From RGIG1828 sp045654685 (GTDB lineage: Bacteria > Bacillota > Clostridia > UMGS1810), in assembly GCA_045654685.1 (NCBI GenBank), contig JAZONV010000056.1:1-38186 (forward strand): DNA of 38,186 nucleotides, written 5' to 3'. Positions 1-7,265 of the stretch are shown here, piece by piece. The notes beneath the pieces were generated by a model. The model worked only from the letters and a program-made list of their open reading frames with translations, was not told the DNA's origin and made no database searches. How positions within the stretch are numbered: position 1 is the first letter of the stretch; every line of letters starts with the position of its first letter. A program made the translations under genes and the position numbers.

Positions 1-102
1 AAAATTTACGAAAAATGCCCCATAAAAATATGCTCAATTTCAGAAAAGTATGGAAAAGTTTTAAAAATAATAGAAATACTACAAACTATATATAGTGATT
101 AA
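1..102 (+). CDS. C-terminal end of an unidentified protein (cut by window edge)
   Basis: Frame 1 is open from the first base to a TAA at 100-102 and gives 33 residues, rich in Lys and Ile, ending EILQTIYSD. The 5' part lies outside the window, so the family cannot be named. A terminator follows at 302-348 and small element genes after it. It could be the tail of a mobilisation or recombinase gene, but that is only a guess from context. Confidence 0.4.
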   Translation, partial: KIYEKCPIKICSISEKYGKVLKIIEILQTIYSD

Positions 103-223
103 GCTGAATTGAAACCGCTATATATGGTAAACGAAAGGAAAGGGTTTCTTTGTTTGTGGTATTCCCAACAATGAAGCCGTTGGATAAATAAATGGCGTAA
201 AATCAAGGTTTTCAAAGTGTTGA

Positions 224-251
224 TGACACCTTTTGACACCTTTTTGACACC
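224..251. repeat. three short direct repeats TGACACC
   Basis: TGACACC occurs at 224-230, 234-240 and 245-251, separated by T-runs, so the period is 10-11 bp, one helical turn. Such phased repeats can be protein-binding iterons. They sit between the cut-off gene and the first terminator, where no gene is visible from 103 to 434. No function can be assigned. Confidence 0.5.
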
Positions 252-301
252 ATTTTATGCAGGATTATATGTTGAAAAAAGCACCTAACATTTAAAAAAT
301 A

Positions 302-348
302 GGTTGTATCAATTTGATTTAAAAATCATCTTGGTACAGCCTTTTTTT
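302..348 (+). terminator. rho-independent terminator
   Basis: GGTTGTATCAA (302-312) pairs with TTGGTACAGCC (331-341), with G-U pairs, and is followed by seven T residues. It would end transcription coming from the partial gene at the left edge. Confidence 0.75.
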
Positions 349-370
349 ATTGCCGTAATCTCTGTTAACA

Positions 371-399
371 TTGACATTTTTATTTAAGCGCGGTATGAT
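371..399 (+). promoter_or_regulatory. sigma-A type promoter for the small-gene cluster
   Basis: TTGACA (371-376), a 17-bp spacer and TATGAT (394-399) lie about 35 bp upstream of the gene starting at 435. This is a near-consensus vegetative promoter. Confidence 0.7.
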
Positions 400-434
400 G
401 AGACCCCAATATTTATAAAAAAGGACGTGATTAT

Positions 435-725
435 ATGAGCGTAAAAGAAATGCTGTGGTGTGAAGTGAAGGAAAATAGCACACCGACATTAAACTTTGAG
501 TATCAACGCACAAAGGCAAGGCTGGATGATGGTGTTACTGCACTTATGGAGGGGTTAACTCCTGCACAGCGGGTTATGCTAGACCAGACTATTCTACAAC
601 CAATAGACAGCCTGATGGAGTTGCAGCAGATATTGACCTTTGATGCGACCTTTTCCGTACTAAACCGAGCGTGGCGAGAAATGCTTTTGGGCGAGAAATA
701 TGAGCCAGAAGATTTCGAGGTGTAG
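435..725 (+). CDS. small hypothetical protein of the mobile element
   Basis: The 96-residue protein is soluble and acidic, with no signal peptide or membrane segment. I do not recognise the family. The start is supported by AAAGGACGTG about 7 bases upstream and by the promoter at 371-399. The middle (about residues 25-90) looks helical, with alternating Leu/Met and charged residues. The next gene starts 2 bases after the stop, so the two are probably cotranscribed. Its place between a terminated upstream gene and other small unknown genes fits accessory mobile-element content. No catalytic motif is visible. Confidence 0.65.
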   Translation: MSVKEMLWCEVKENSTPTLNFEYQRTKARLDDGVTALMEGLTPAQRVMLDQTILQPIDSLMELQQILTFDATFSVLNRAWREMLLGEKYEPEDFEV

Positions 726-727
726 TT

Positions 728-1099
728 ATGTTTAGTTTTGATGATTATGAAAAATTGGATGATTACACCTTTACCTACCCCGCACTTGAAGTTCTACAAC
801 ATACTTATCATAAAGGACTGAAACAGAAAGATAAATCCTTGCCTACCTGTTGCTTTCAAGACTTTATAATAGGACATACAAAATTCCGAATTCAACATGG
901 GTATAGGCGTTACAGAGAAGTAGAGCCAGAGTGGGAAAGTCTATATATGCTTATATCTGAAATAAAGAAAGATTATAAAGGAAAAACTGATACAGTTTCT
1001 CTGGAAAAAGCCGTAATACTTTTCGACCAAGCACTTCTTCTCTATCACGAAGGAAATCCTTTATGGACAGGCTTTGCAAGTAACAGAGATGCTTGGTAA
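728..1099 (+). CDS. hypothetical protein of the mobile element
   Basis: The 123-residue protein begins 2 bases after the previous stop, with GAGGTG just upstream, so it belongs to the same transcript. It is rich in Tyr, Lys and aromatic residues, has a CC pair near residue 41, and lacks a signal peptide or membrane helix. I do not recognise it. Its last residues (WTGFASNRDAW) are overlapped by another open frame that looks equally protein-like (…TEMLGNMINLAATRIAREMGVI, stop at 1149-1151). The true C-terminus may therefore have been shifted by a frameshift, or a tiny overlapping gene exists. Confidence 0.6.
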   Translation: MFSFDDYEKLDDYTFTYPALEVLQHTYHKGLKQKDKSLPTCCFQDFIIGHTKFRIQHGYRRYREVEPEWESLYMLISEIKKDYKGKTDTVSLEKAVILFDQALLLYHEGNPLWTGFASNRDAW

Positions 1100-1152
1100 T
1101 ATGATTAATCTTGCGGCTACGCGTATAGCAAGAGAGATGGGCGTGATTTGAG

Positions 1153-1320
1153 ATGGGCTATACGGTGAGATTTTTGAAGATGTACTGCCCTTACTGTAAG
1201 ACGGAACTTCCCGTTCAGATACACTATAAGAATTATGGGTATCTATGGACTTGCTGTGACAGGTGCAAGAAAGGCGTATATATTTATAAGCAACAGGCAA
1301 TAGACAGAAGAAAAAGATAA
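1153..1320 (+). CDS. small zinc-ribbon protein, 55 aa
   Basis: An ATG at 1153 opens 55 codons ending in TAA at 1318-1320. The protein has a CPYC pair at residues 12-15 and a CCDRC cluster at about residues 34-38, spaced as a four-cysteine zinc ribbon, and a very basic tail (DRRKR). Such small ribbons in mobile elements often bind nucleic acid or partner proteins; here the role is unknown. It begins immediately after a short open frame ending at 1151, suggesting translational coupling. It is short but its cysteine pattern makes it credible. Confidence 0.55.
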   Translation: MGYTVRFLKMYCPYCKTELPVQIHYKNYGYLWTCCDRCKKGVYIYKQQAIDRRKR

Positions 1321-1365
1321 TTTGGTTACAGGTGAAAAGAATATAATTTTCAGGAGTGAATGATA

Positions 1366-1821
1366 ATGGGAAATAATAAAGAACAGGCATCTTGCTCTTT
1401 TGAGCGAGGTTTTGAAAAAGGTTATGAACAGGCAATGGTTGAGTGTTCAGGTAGTTTGGAAGATACATACCTTAATGCGTATAAAGATGGTTATTATGGT
1501 AATCCACCTCTGGTGGAAGACGACGAACTTCGTGATGCTTTGTCAGAACAGCCACCAAGCACAAATACTTATATGGAGAGTTCTGGTGTAGAGACGCTTG
1601 TTGACGATGTTTTTTGTATTTCGGGTAAAATATTACATATGGTAGAAGATGCAAAAAAGGACTTGTATGAAGTTCGCAAAAAAATCTACAAATCAGATAT
1701 AGGTATTGAGGAGCAACAAGCACTCGCGCTTAAAATATTAAAAGTTGTAGATTTGCTGACCTCAGTTCAGCACCACTACACCTCAGATGAGATGTATAGA
1801 TACTTGGGTTATATGGAGTAA
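1366..1821 (+). CDS. hypothetical protein of the mobile element
   Basis: About 151 residues, acidic, Tyr-rich near the N-terminus (ERGFEKGYEQAM) and helical at the C-terminus. There is no membrane segment or known motif. Two ATGs are possible: 1360 lies 3 bases after GGAG (1353-1356), while 1366 lies 9 bases after, so I prefer 1366. A stem-loop at 1876-1915 followed by a T-rich stretch would terminate it. I do not recognise the family; its presence with other unknown small genes fits element cargo. Confidence 0.6.
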   Translation: MGNNKEQASCSFERGFEKGYEQAMVECSGSLEDTYLNAYKDGYYGNPPLVEDDELRDALSEQPPSTNTYMESSGVETLVDDVFCISGKILHMVEDAKKDLYEVRKKIYKSDIGIEEQQALALKILKVVDLLTSVQHHYTSDEMYRYLGYME

Positions 1822-1823
1822 AA

Positions 1824-1915
1824 TTATCATAAAAATTGATACAAAGAATGTTTGGTGGGTATAAAATGCTCTGTAACGCACTTAAAACGCCCTGTGTCTC
1901 AGGATAAGAGTGCGT
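1824..1915 (+). repeat. repeated motif followed by stem-loop, copy A
   Basis: A block CATAA…GATACAAAGAAT…TGGTGGGTATAAA (1827-1864) is followed by a stem-loop (ACGCACT 1876-1882 with AGTGCGT 1909-1915, inner CCTG/CAGG) and TATTTTT. A closely similar block followed by another stem-loop lies at 6917-7010, on the other side of the SPFH operon. It may be part of a terminator, a promoter or a recognition sequence. Confidence 0.45.
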
Positions 1916-1987
1916 AGGGGTATTTTTATATATAAAGGTCGAAACTCTGTTTTTGACCAAATTTTTACTCATTTCTAAATATTAAAG

Positions 1988-2020
1988 CAAAGAGCAGGAT
2001 GCGGCGCATCCTGCTCTTTG
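1988..2020. terminator. perfect 15-bp hairpin, probable terminator
   Basis: CAAAGAGCAGGATGC (1988-2002) pairs perfectly with GCATCCTGCTCTTTG (2006-2020) across a 3-base loop. The T-run is weak on both strands. It separates the small-gene cluster from the candidate RNA gene. Confidence 0.5.
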
Positions 2021-2073
2021 TAATTATGTAATTGTAAAAAGTGATGAAAAATCAGGGAATATTAGGTTTTGAC

Positions 2074-2102
2074 TGGACAAATGCAAGAAAATGGTATATA
2101 AT
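2074..2102 (+). promoter_or_regulatory. promoter of the candidate small RNA
   Basis: TGGACA (2074-2079), a 17-bp spacer and a perfect TATAAT (2097-2102). The expected start point, about 2108-2110, coincides with the first base of the long stem described in the next entry. Confidence 0.7.
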
Positions 2103-2108
2103 GATATA

Positions 2109-2298
2109 GTCACATACTTACAATAGAATAGGATTATTATGCATTGGTAATTATAATTAAGGTAAAAGCGCATTTCTCTGGCTTTTACCATTACCTTTGC
2201 GTTGGTAAGTTTATTGTAAGTGTGTGACAACCTGACAATTTAGAGATAATGCGTTTTTCGGTGCATAACTCTGATGTTAGGAGTTATGCACTTTTTTA
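2109..2298 (+). ncRNA. candidate structured small RNA, about 190 nt
   Basis: Bases 2109-2125 pair with 2212-2228 over 17 bp with a single G-U. Inside, GGTAAT (2146-2151) pairs with ATTACC (2190-2195), and GGTAAAAGC (2161-2169) pairs with GCTTTTACC (2181-2189). A terminator follows: GTGCATAACTC (2261-2271) with GAGTTATGCAC (2281-2291) and six T. With its own promoter directly upstream, this is a complete RNA gene layout with no ORF. The shape, one long bulged rod, recalls 6S RNA or a plasmid-type antisense regulator, but no known family motif was recognised. Confidence 0.55.
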
Positions 2299-2372
2299 TT
2301 GCGCAAATAGCATAAAATAAGCGCTTACGAATAGTGCATAAATCTGAAATTTCAACTTATCAACGCAAAGTG

Positions 2373-2401
2373 TTGACATTTGTATACATTTGTATTATAA
2401 T
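2373..2401 (+). promoter_or_regulatory. consensus promoter with overlapping TGTATAC operator
   Basis: TTGACA (2373-2378), a 17-bp spacer and TATAAT (2396-2401) form a perfect vegetative promoter for the operon starting at 2441. The spacer carries the repeated ATTTGTAT, including the palindrome TGTATACA. This is a likely operator for the ribbon-helix-helix protein encoded immediately downstream, giving autoregulation. Confidence 0.7.
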
Positions 2402-2440
2402 ATAACCATAAAACTTTGTCAAGAGTTGGAAGTGATAAAT

Positions 2441-2629
2441 TTGGCTGATAAAAAACTTGTAATAGCCGCCAAGAAATATATTGGAGATACTGCGGTTGTT
2501 TCTGCTCGTTTGCCAAGCGACCTTATAAAACGTATAGATGAGATTTGTGAGAGTACGGGTAGAAATCGTAATGAAGTTATCCAGATGTGCTTGGAATTTG
2601 CGGTTGATAACATTGAAATTGAAAGGTAG
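2441..2629 (+). CDS. ribbon-helix-helix (Arc/CopG type) regulator
   Basis: The protein contains VSARLPSDLIKRIDEICESTGRNRNEVIQ, the beta-strand, helix and Asn/Ser-capped helix layout of Arc/MetJ-type DNA-binding proteins. The upstream in-frame ATG at 2390 lies inside the promoter, so it cannot be used; TTG at 2441, with GGAAGTG about 6 bases before it, is the probable start, giving 62 residues. The stop lies 9 bases before the SPFH gene. It probably represses its own operon through the TGTATAC repeats at 2379-2395. There is no adjacent toxin gene, so an antitoxin role is not supported. Confidence 0.75.
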   Translation: MADKKLVIAAKKYIGDTAVVSARLPSDLIKRIDEICESTGRNRNEVIQMCLEFAVDNIEIER

Positions 2630-2638
2630 GTAAAGGTT

Positions 2639-3832
2639 ATGTTTAAAATCTTTGATGTCATAAAATACGAAGGGAATAATGATACATTTATCTGGAAGCA
2701 TCCTTGCGAGGACTTCAACTGTCTTACTCAACTCATCGTTCATGAAAATCAGGAAGCGGTTTTCTATATGAACGGTCAAGCCCTTGACCTTTTTGGTCCT
2801 GGCAGATACACATTAAAAACTCAAAACATACCTTTGATTGGCAAGGTGTTAAATCTTGCTACAGGTGGGTTAAGTCCTTTTCATTGTGAAGTGTATTTTA
2901 TCAATAAGAGTGAACAGATGGCTATTAAATGGGGTACTGACAGTCGTGTGCAGTTTATTGAACCTACATACAACTTCCCCCTTTCTATTGGTGCTTCAGG
3001 TGAAATGAGTTTGCAGGCTGTTGACAGTAGAAAACTTCTTGTAAAACTTGTTGGAACAGAAGATGACTTATCTCAGCCTAAATTGGTATCGTATTTCCGT
3101 TCTTTCTTGATGACAAGGGTTAAAACATACATAGCGCAGATTATAAAATCTGAAAGCATTAACATATTTGAGATTGATGAGAAACTGACACAGTTTTCAG
3201 ATGCGATAAAATCTCTTCTGGTTTCTGACTTTGCAGACTACGGTATTTCTCTCGAAACATTCTTTGTCAATCGCGTAATGAAACCAGATGGCGAAGAACA
3301 GTATGAAAAGTTCAAAGAATTGCACTTCAGACAGTATGCGGATATTGCGGAAGCAAAACTTCGCCAGCAGACAGAAATCATTGATGCTGAAACAGAAGCA
3401 CAAAAAACGGTTATTGACTCAAAAGCACAGGCTACAAAGCGTGCTCAGGAAGGTTATACTTATCAGCAAGAACGTGGCTTTGACGTGGCTGAAAAGGTGG
3501 CACAGAACGAAGCAGTTGGTGAGTTCACCAATATGGGTGTTGGACTGGGAACAATGGCTGGTGTTGGTGGTGCTGTTGGTGGTATGGTTGGCGGTATGAT
3601 GAATGATGCGATGAATGCTGCAACTACTCCACAGCCACAACCCGTACAGCCACAAGTACAGCCATCACAGAGTTTCTGTGATAACTGTGGTGCAAAACTT
3701 AATGCGGGTGTAGACTTTTGCGAAGAATGTGGCACGAAAGTTATAAAGGCTAACAATACATGTAGCGGATGCGGGTATATCTTTGAACGAGATAGCAAGT
3801 TCTGTCCTAAATGCGGAACAAAAAGGGGTTGA
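2639..3832 (+). CDS. SPFH-domain protein with C-terminal zinc ribbons (YdjI-like)
   Basis: 397 residues. The first 260 or so form an SPFH (band-7/stomatin-like) region of the type once called virion core protein and found in Bacillus YdjI. A charged coiled-coil follows (about 225-290, rich in Ala, Glu, Gln), then a Gly/Met-rich segment (about 300-330), a Pro/Gln linker, and two zinc ribbons (CDNC/CEEC and CSGC/CPKC). There is no transmembrane helix, so it is likely recruited to the membrane as an oligomer. In Bacillus such proteins act with zinc-ribbon membrane proteins in envelope stress. Here the operon also encodes two zinc-ribbon or PASTA-like membrane proteins, which suggests a scaffold role. 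Confidence 0.8.
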   Translation: MFKIFDVIKYEGNNDTFIWKHPCEDFNCLTQLIVHENQEAVFYMNGQALDLFGPGRYTLKTQNIPLIGKVLNLATGGLSPFHCEVYFINKSEQMAIKWGTDSRVQFIEPTYNFPLSIGASGEMSLQAVDSRKLLVKLVGTEDDLSQPKLVSYFRSFLMTRVKTYIAQIIKSESINIFEIDEKLTQFSDAIKSLLVSDFADYGISLETFFVNRVMKPDGEEQYEKFKELHFRQYADIAEAKLRQQTEIIDAETEAQKTVIDSKAQATKRAQEGYTYQQERGFDVAEKVAQNEAVGEFTNMGVGLGTMAGVGGAVGGMVGGMMNDAMNAATTPQPQPVQPQVQPSQSFCDNCGAKLNAGVDFCEECGTKVIKANNTCSGCGYIFERDSKFCPKCGTKRG

Positions 3833-3837
3833 TGTAA

Positions 3838-4530
3838 ATGAGTAAAACATTCAAGATTTATTCAATAGTATGGGCTATTTGCTTTGCTATGTTTAACATC
3901 ATCACATTTGTACTGCCTACTTCTATAAATGCTTTTACGGGTAGTTTTTGGGTGGGTTATATATTTATAGTTCTTGCATTCGCAGGTCAACTTGGCTGTT
4001 CCTATATTGCTTTTAAGGATGAGAACTTACAAAAGACATTTTACAACATATCATTGGTACTGGTAAGTTACATCGCATTAGCGGCAATGTTAGTAGCGGG
4101 TGGACTATGTATGATAACTCCTTCCTTCCCTGTTTGGTTAGGAGTTGTTCTGTGCGTATTAGTAGCGGGTATATCAGCAAGTATAATTCTTATTACCTGT
4201 TTCGTAATTGATGTTGTTACGGGAATGGATAATGAGATAAAAACCAAAACATTTATGATTAAGTCATTGACTGCTGATGCGGAACATCTGCTTGCTGCAG
4301 CTCAATCTGCTGAAATCAGGAACGAATGCGAAAAGGTATATGAAGCCTTGCGATATAGCGACCCAATGAGTAATGTTGCACTACAAGAACTTAATGAGCA
4401 GGTTCAGAGACAGTTCAGTTCATTTGAAGATGCAGTTAAGTCTGCTGATTTAGAACTTACAATCATGAACTGTAAAGAGTTGTTAGTGCTGATTGATAAG
4501 CGTAACAAGCAATGTAAATTGTTAAAGTGA
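3838..4530 (+). CDS. four-helix membrane protein with XpaC-like cytoplasmic tail
   Basis: 230 residues. Hydrophobic segments at about 8-28, 38-58, 70-92 and 98-122 form an integral membrane N-terminus. The C-terminal half is a helical soluble domain (LTADAEHLLAAAQS … ELTIMNCKELLVLIDKRNKQ). This resembles the XpaC-type tail seen in clostridial operons with SPFH or toxic-anion-resistance genes. It starts 5 bases after the SPFH stop, so it is cotranscribed and probably coupled to it. It may anchor or regulate the SPFH assembly at the membrane. The XpaC assignment rests on general resemblance and is moderate. Confidence 0.65.
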   Translation: MSKTFKIYSIVWAICFAMFNIITFVLPTSINAFTGSFWVGYIFIVLAFAGQLGCSYIAFKDENLQKTFYNISLVLVSYIALAAMLVAGGLCMITPSFPVWLGVVLCVLVAGISASIILITCFVIDVVTGMDNEIKTKTFMIKSLTADAEHLLAAAQSAEIRNECEKVYEALRYSDPMSNVALQELNEQVQRQFSSFEDAVKSADLELTIMNCKELLVLIDKRNKQCKLLK

Positions 4531-4540
4531 TAAGGTAGTC

Positions 4541-4978
4541 ATAGAAAAAATAAAAAGTTCCACCAAAAAAGATATTCAAAAAGGTAAGCAAGACCATGAA
4601 CTAAACAAAAAGAAATTAGATTTTAAACATTCTCTAATAGGTGTTTTAATAGGGGTTTTGTTATTTGTTGCTTTCGAGGGTTTCTGTATATTTATGATGT
4701 ATTATACTGACGAGGCTCCAGATAAAAATGAACTTGCAATACCTATGTCTTCAAAGGATTATGAGGGGGATAACTATAAGCAAGTTGTAAAGCAATTGGA
4801 AAACGCTGGGTTTCAAAATATTGAAACATCAGAAGTAACTGATTTGGTTACAGGGTGGATAACCAAAGACGGAGATGTTGATAAAGTTTCCATCAACGGT
4901 GATTACGATTTTGAAGAAGGTGATATATTCCCAAAGGATGCAACAGTTGTTGTAACGTATCATACTTTTGAAAAATAA
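4541..4978 (+). CDS. single-pass membrane protein with PASTA-like extracellular domain
   Basis: The frame gives a Lys-rich N-terminus, one membrane helix (about residues 33-55) and a domain that fits a PASTA-like fold (YKQVVKQLENAGFQNIE … GDIFPKDATVVVTYHTF). No ATG or GTG opens the frame. An AAGGTAG ribosome site at 4532-4538 points to ATA at 4541 as the start; the first in-frame TTG (4658) would delete the basic N-terminus and half of the membrane helix. Either ATA is used at low efficiency or an ATG has mutated. PASTA-like domains bind envelope ligands, so this may be the sensor of the operon. Confidence 0.6.
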   Translation: MEKIKSSTKKDIQKGKQDHELNKKKLDFKHSLIGVLIGVLLFVAFEGFCIFMMYYTDEAPDKNELAIPMSSKDYEGDNYKQVVKQLENAGFQNIETSEVTDLVTGWITKDGDVDKVSINGDYDFEEGDIFPKDATVVVTYHTFEK

Positions 4979-5006
4979 AGAATTTCAAAAAACGGAGGAA
5001 AAACAA

Positions 5007-6758
5007 ATGAGCAAAGAGAAAATTCAAGCACAATCTACAATCTGTTCAAATTGTGGTGGACAACTTGAAGTAAACGGTTTACAGGACACCGTTGAATGTC
5101 CTTTTTGTGGAACAAGTTATTCAGTTTCAGACCTGTTAGATGAAAGTGATGCGGTAAGAATAGAAAAAATCAAATCACAGACATATAAAGAAGTTGAAGC
5201 GGATAAAATCAAACGAGAAATCGAAAAAGAAAAGTCACAGGAAGAAAAAGATAGCGTTGCGGCTTTCAAAAAGAGCAAATTTAGTAAGGTTCTAATTGGA
5301 TTTGCAATCTTTGGACTTTTATGTATAATGACAGGCTTTAGAGACGGGAAAATAATGGCAGGTCTTACTGCGGTAGTTATGACTGCATTATTTATAGGTT
5401 CTTGGCTTATGGGTATGAAGATAATTAAGGAACCCAAGAAAGGCGTTCGTATATTATCTGCGATAATTGCTTTTGTATTGATTATTCCGTATTTTAGTTT
5501 CTACAATGCCAGCCCTGACAGAACTGAAAAGTTTGCTTGGAGCGATATGGAACTATATGAAGTGTTACCAGAACCTTCTTCAAATGTTGGTGAAATCGTA
5601 TCAAACTCAGAAACTTCTTTAAGCATATATGTACACAAGGTTTCAAAGGCTCAGTATAAGGAGTATCTGAAAGAGTGCGAGGATATGGGTTATACTATCG
5701 ATGCGGATAAATCAGAGATGAACTACTCTGCATACAACCAAGAAGGTTATAAACTTTCTTTATGGTATAACGAAAGCGATGAAGAATTACACATAGGTTT
5801 AGATGCGCCATTAGAAATGTCTGAAATACAATGGCCTAACAGTGCAATAGCAAAATTATTACCTGTTCCTAAATCGAATATTGGTAATATATCTTGGGAA
5901 AATTCAGGTGGCTTTGTAATTAAGGTGGGTAATACTACTATTGAAGATTTCAAAGCGTATGCTGATGCTTGTTCAAACAATGGCTTTAATGTTGATTATC
6001 AGAAAGGCGATAATTACTATTATGCAGATGATAGCAACGGAAATCATATTTCATTGAACTATGAAGGCAACAACATAATGACAGTTCATGCAACAGCAGC
6101 AGACGGTGAAAGCGAAGATGACACTTCATCTGTTGATGCTTTTGTATTGGTTGCAGGAGAAACTGGCGAATACGGAACAGAAATAGCGTTCAACAAGGGA
6201 ACATCAGATGAGATAAAACGCATTGTATATCATATTCCGTTAGGAACATATAAGGTTACTAATACAGGTGAATATATGAATGCTGTGTATGTATATAGTG
6301 ATGAAATTCATAAAACAGAAGAAGGATTTGAAGAACCTGCTGAAAGTTTCTTTGGTAAAACAGTAGATATTAACAAGTCTGTTGAAGTGACAATTGAGAA
6401 CGGACAAAATGTATATATTCCAGAACCAGGGAAGTTCAAATTTGAAATGCAATCAAGTGGTGAAAAGAAAGAAACAAAGTCAGATACATCATCAAATGGT
6501 ATAAGTTCAGACTTCAAGACTGCAATGGATAGTTATGAGAAGTTCTTTGATGAATACGTTGCAATTATGAAAAAGTATGCAAATAATCCCAATGATATGA
6601 GCATCCTTGCTGATTACACCAAATATATGGGTAAATATGCTCAAATGATGGAAGATTTCGAGAAATGGGAAGACGAAGATATGAATGCGGCTGAAACTGC
6701 TTACTATGTTCAGGTACAAGGACGTATAACCAAGAAGTTACTTGAGATAGGTCAGTAA
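5007..6758 (+). CDS. zinc-ribbon membrane protein with large extracellular region and DUF6591-like tail
   Basis: 583 residues from ATG 5007, preceded by CGGAGG. The N-terminus has a zinc ribbon (CSNCGGQ … CPFCGTSY, about residues 13-36). A charged coiled coil follows (45-88), then three hydrophobic helices (about 96-112, 120-138, 150-168). The long outer region contains two related repeats (YEVLPEPSSNVGEIVSNSE and AKLLPVPKSNIGNISWENS), an Ig-like part and a helical tail (SYEKFFDEYVAIMKKYANNP … TKKLLEIGQ) resembling DUF6591. The zinc ribbon plus membrane layout matches partners of SPFH YdjI-type proteins. It is the last gene of the operon, with a terminator at 6821-6846. Confidence 0.7.
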   Translation: MSKEKIQAQSTICSNCGGQLEVNGLQDTVECPFCGTSYSVSDLLDESDAVRIEKIKSQTYKEVEADKIKREIEKEKSQEEKDSVAAFKKSKFSKVLIGFAIFGLLCIMTGFRDGKIMAGLTAVVMTALFIGSWLMGMKIIKEPKKGVRILSAIIAFVLIIPYFSFYNASPDRTEKFAWSDMELYEVLPEPSSNVGEIVSNSETSLSIYVHKVSKAQYKEYLKECEDMGYTIDADKSEMNYSAYNQEGYKLSLWYNESDEELHIGLDAPLEMSEIQWPNSAIAKLLPVPKSNIGNISWENSGGFVIKVGNTTIEDFKAYADACSNNGFNVDYQKGDNYYYADDSNGNHISLNYEGNNIMTVHATAADGESEDDTSSVDAFVLVAGETGEYGTEIAFNKGTSDEIKRIVYHIPLGTYKVTNTGEYMNAVYVYSDEIHKTEEGFEEPAESFFGKTVDINKSVEVTIENGQNVYIPEPGKFKFEMQSSGEKKETKSDTSSNGISSDFKTAMDSYEKFFDEYVAIMKKYANNPNDMSILADYTKYMGKYAQMMEDFEKWEDEDMNAAETAYYVQVQGRITKKLLEIGQ

Positions 6759-6820
6759 AAGGAAATGGCATATTTGCTGATGTGAAGTATCAAATATTTT
6801 ACATAATTCAATACTAATTC

Positions 6821-6846
6821 GGGAGCAGGTCGTGTGACCTGCTCCC
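6821..6846 (+). terminator. terminator of the SPFH operon
   Basis: GGGAGCAGGTC (6821-6831) pairs perfectly with GACCTGCTCCC (6836-6846) across a 4-base loop, followed by ATTCCATTTTT. It lies 63 bases after the last gene of the operon. Confidence 0.7.
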
Positions 6847-6914
6847 ATTCCATTTTTAAGCGTAAATATTGTTATATCAATCCATGTAATTTTTCTGATT
6901 ATAAAGTGGCAGAT

Positions 6915-7134
6915 ATTTTGCATAATTTGGTATAAAGAATAAATGGTGGGTATAAATCATAGAGCAGTTTATATGATTGCCGATGCGAGCAGAAATTGAG
7001 TTCCGCATCGTAAAGTGCCTATAATTTTACATAATCTGATACAATAATCAAAGCGTCTGTTTTTTCTTCCCGAAAAATTAAACCACCCTTTTTATTAAAA
7101 ATCGGGTATGAAAAAACATAATTTTTCATACCCG
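6915..7134. repeat. gene-free region with repeated motif copy B and hairpins
   Basis: From 6847 to 7265 I see no gene. A block CATAATTTGGTATAAAGAAT…TGGTGGGTATAAA (6918-6953) resembles the one at 1827-1864 and, like it, precedes a stem-loop (CGATGCG 6981-6987 with CGCATCG 7004-7010). The short form TTTTACATAAT recurs at about 6797 and 7026. A perfect 13-bp hairpin (CGGGTATGAAAAA 7103-7115 with TTTTTCATACCCG 7122-7134) is probably the terminator for the minus-strand recombinase remnant. Confidence 0.45.
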
Positions 7135-7265
7135 AAAATTTATCAATGTTTACTTAAAAGATGCCGTATTCAAAAGTCTGATTTTACGACATATTTTTTT
7201 TGGACAGAAATTATAAAACATTCCTACAGCGTGCATGAAAAGTCTGGACACGTTTTATAAAAAAA

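Noticed and set aside
1061..1468. Minus-strand open frame of 135 codons
   Set aside because: It is antisense to three better supported plus-strand genes, is low in charged residues and has no ribosome site.
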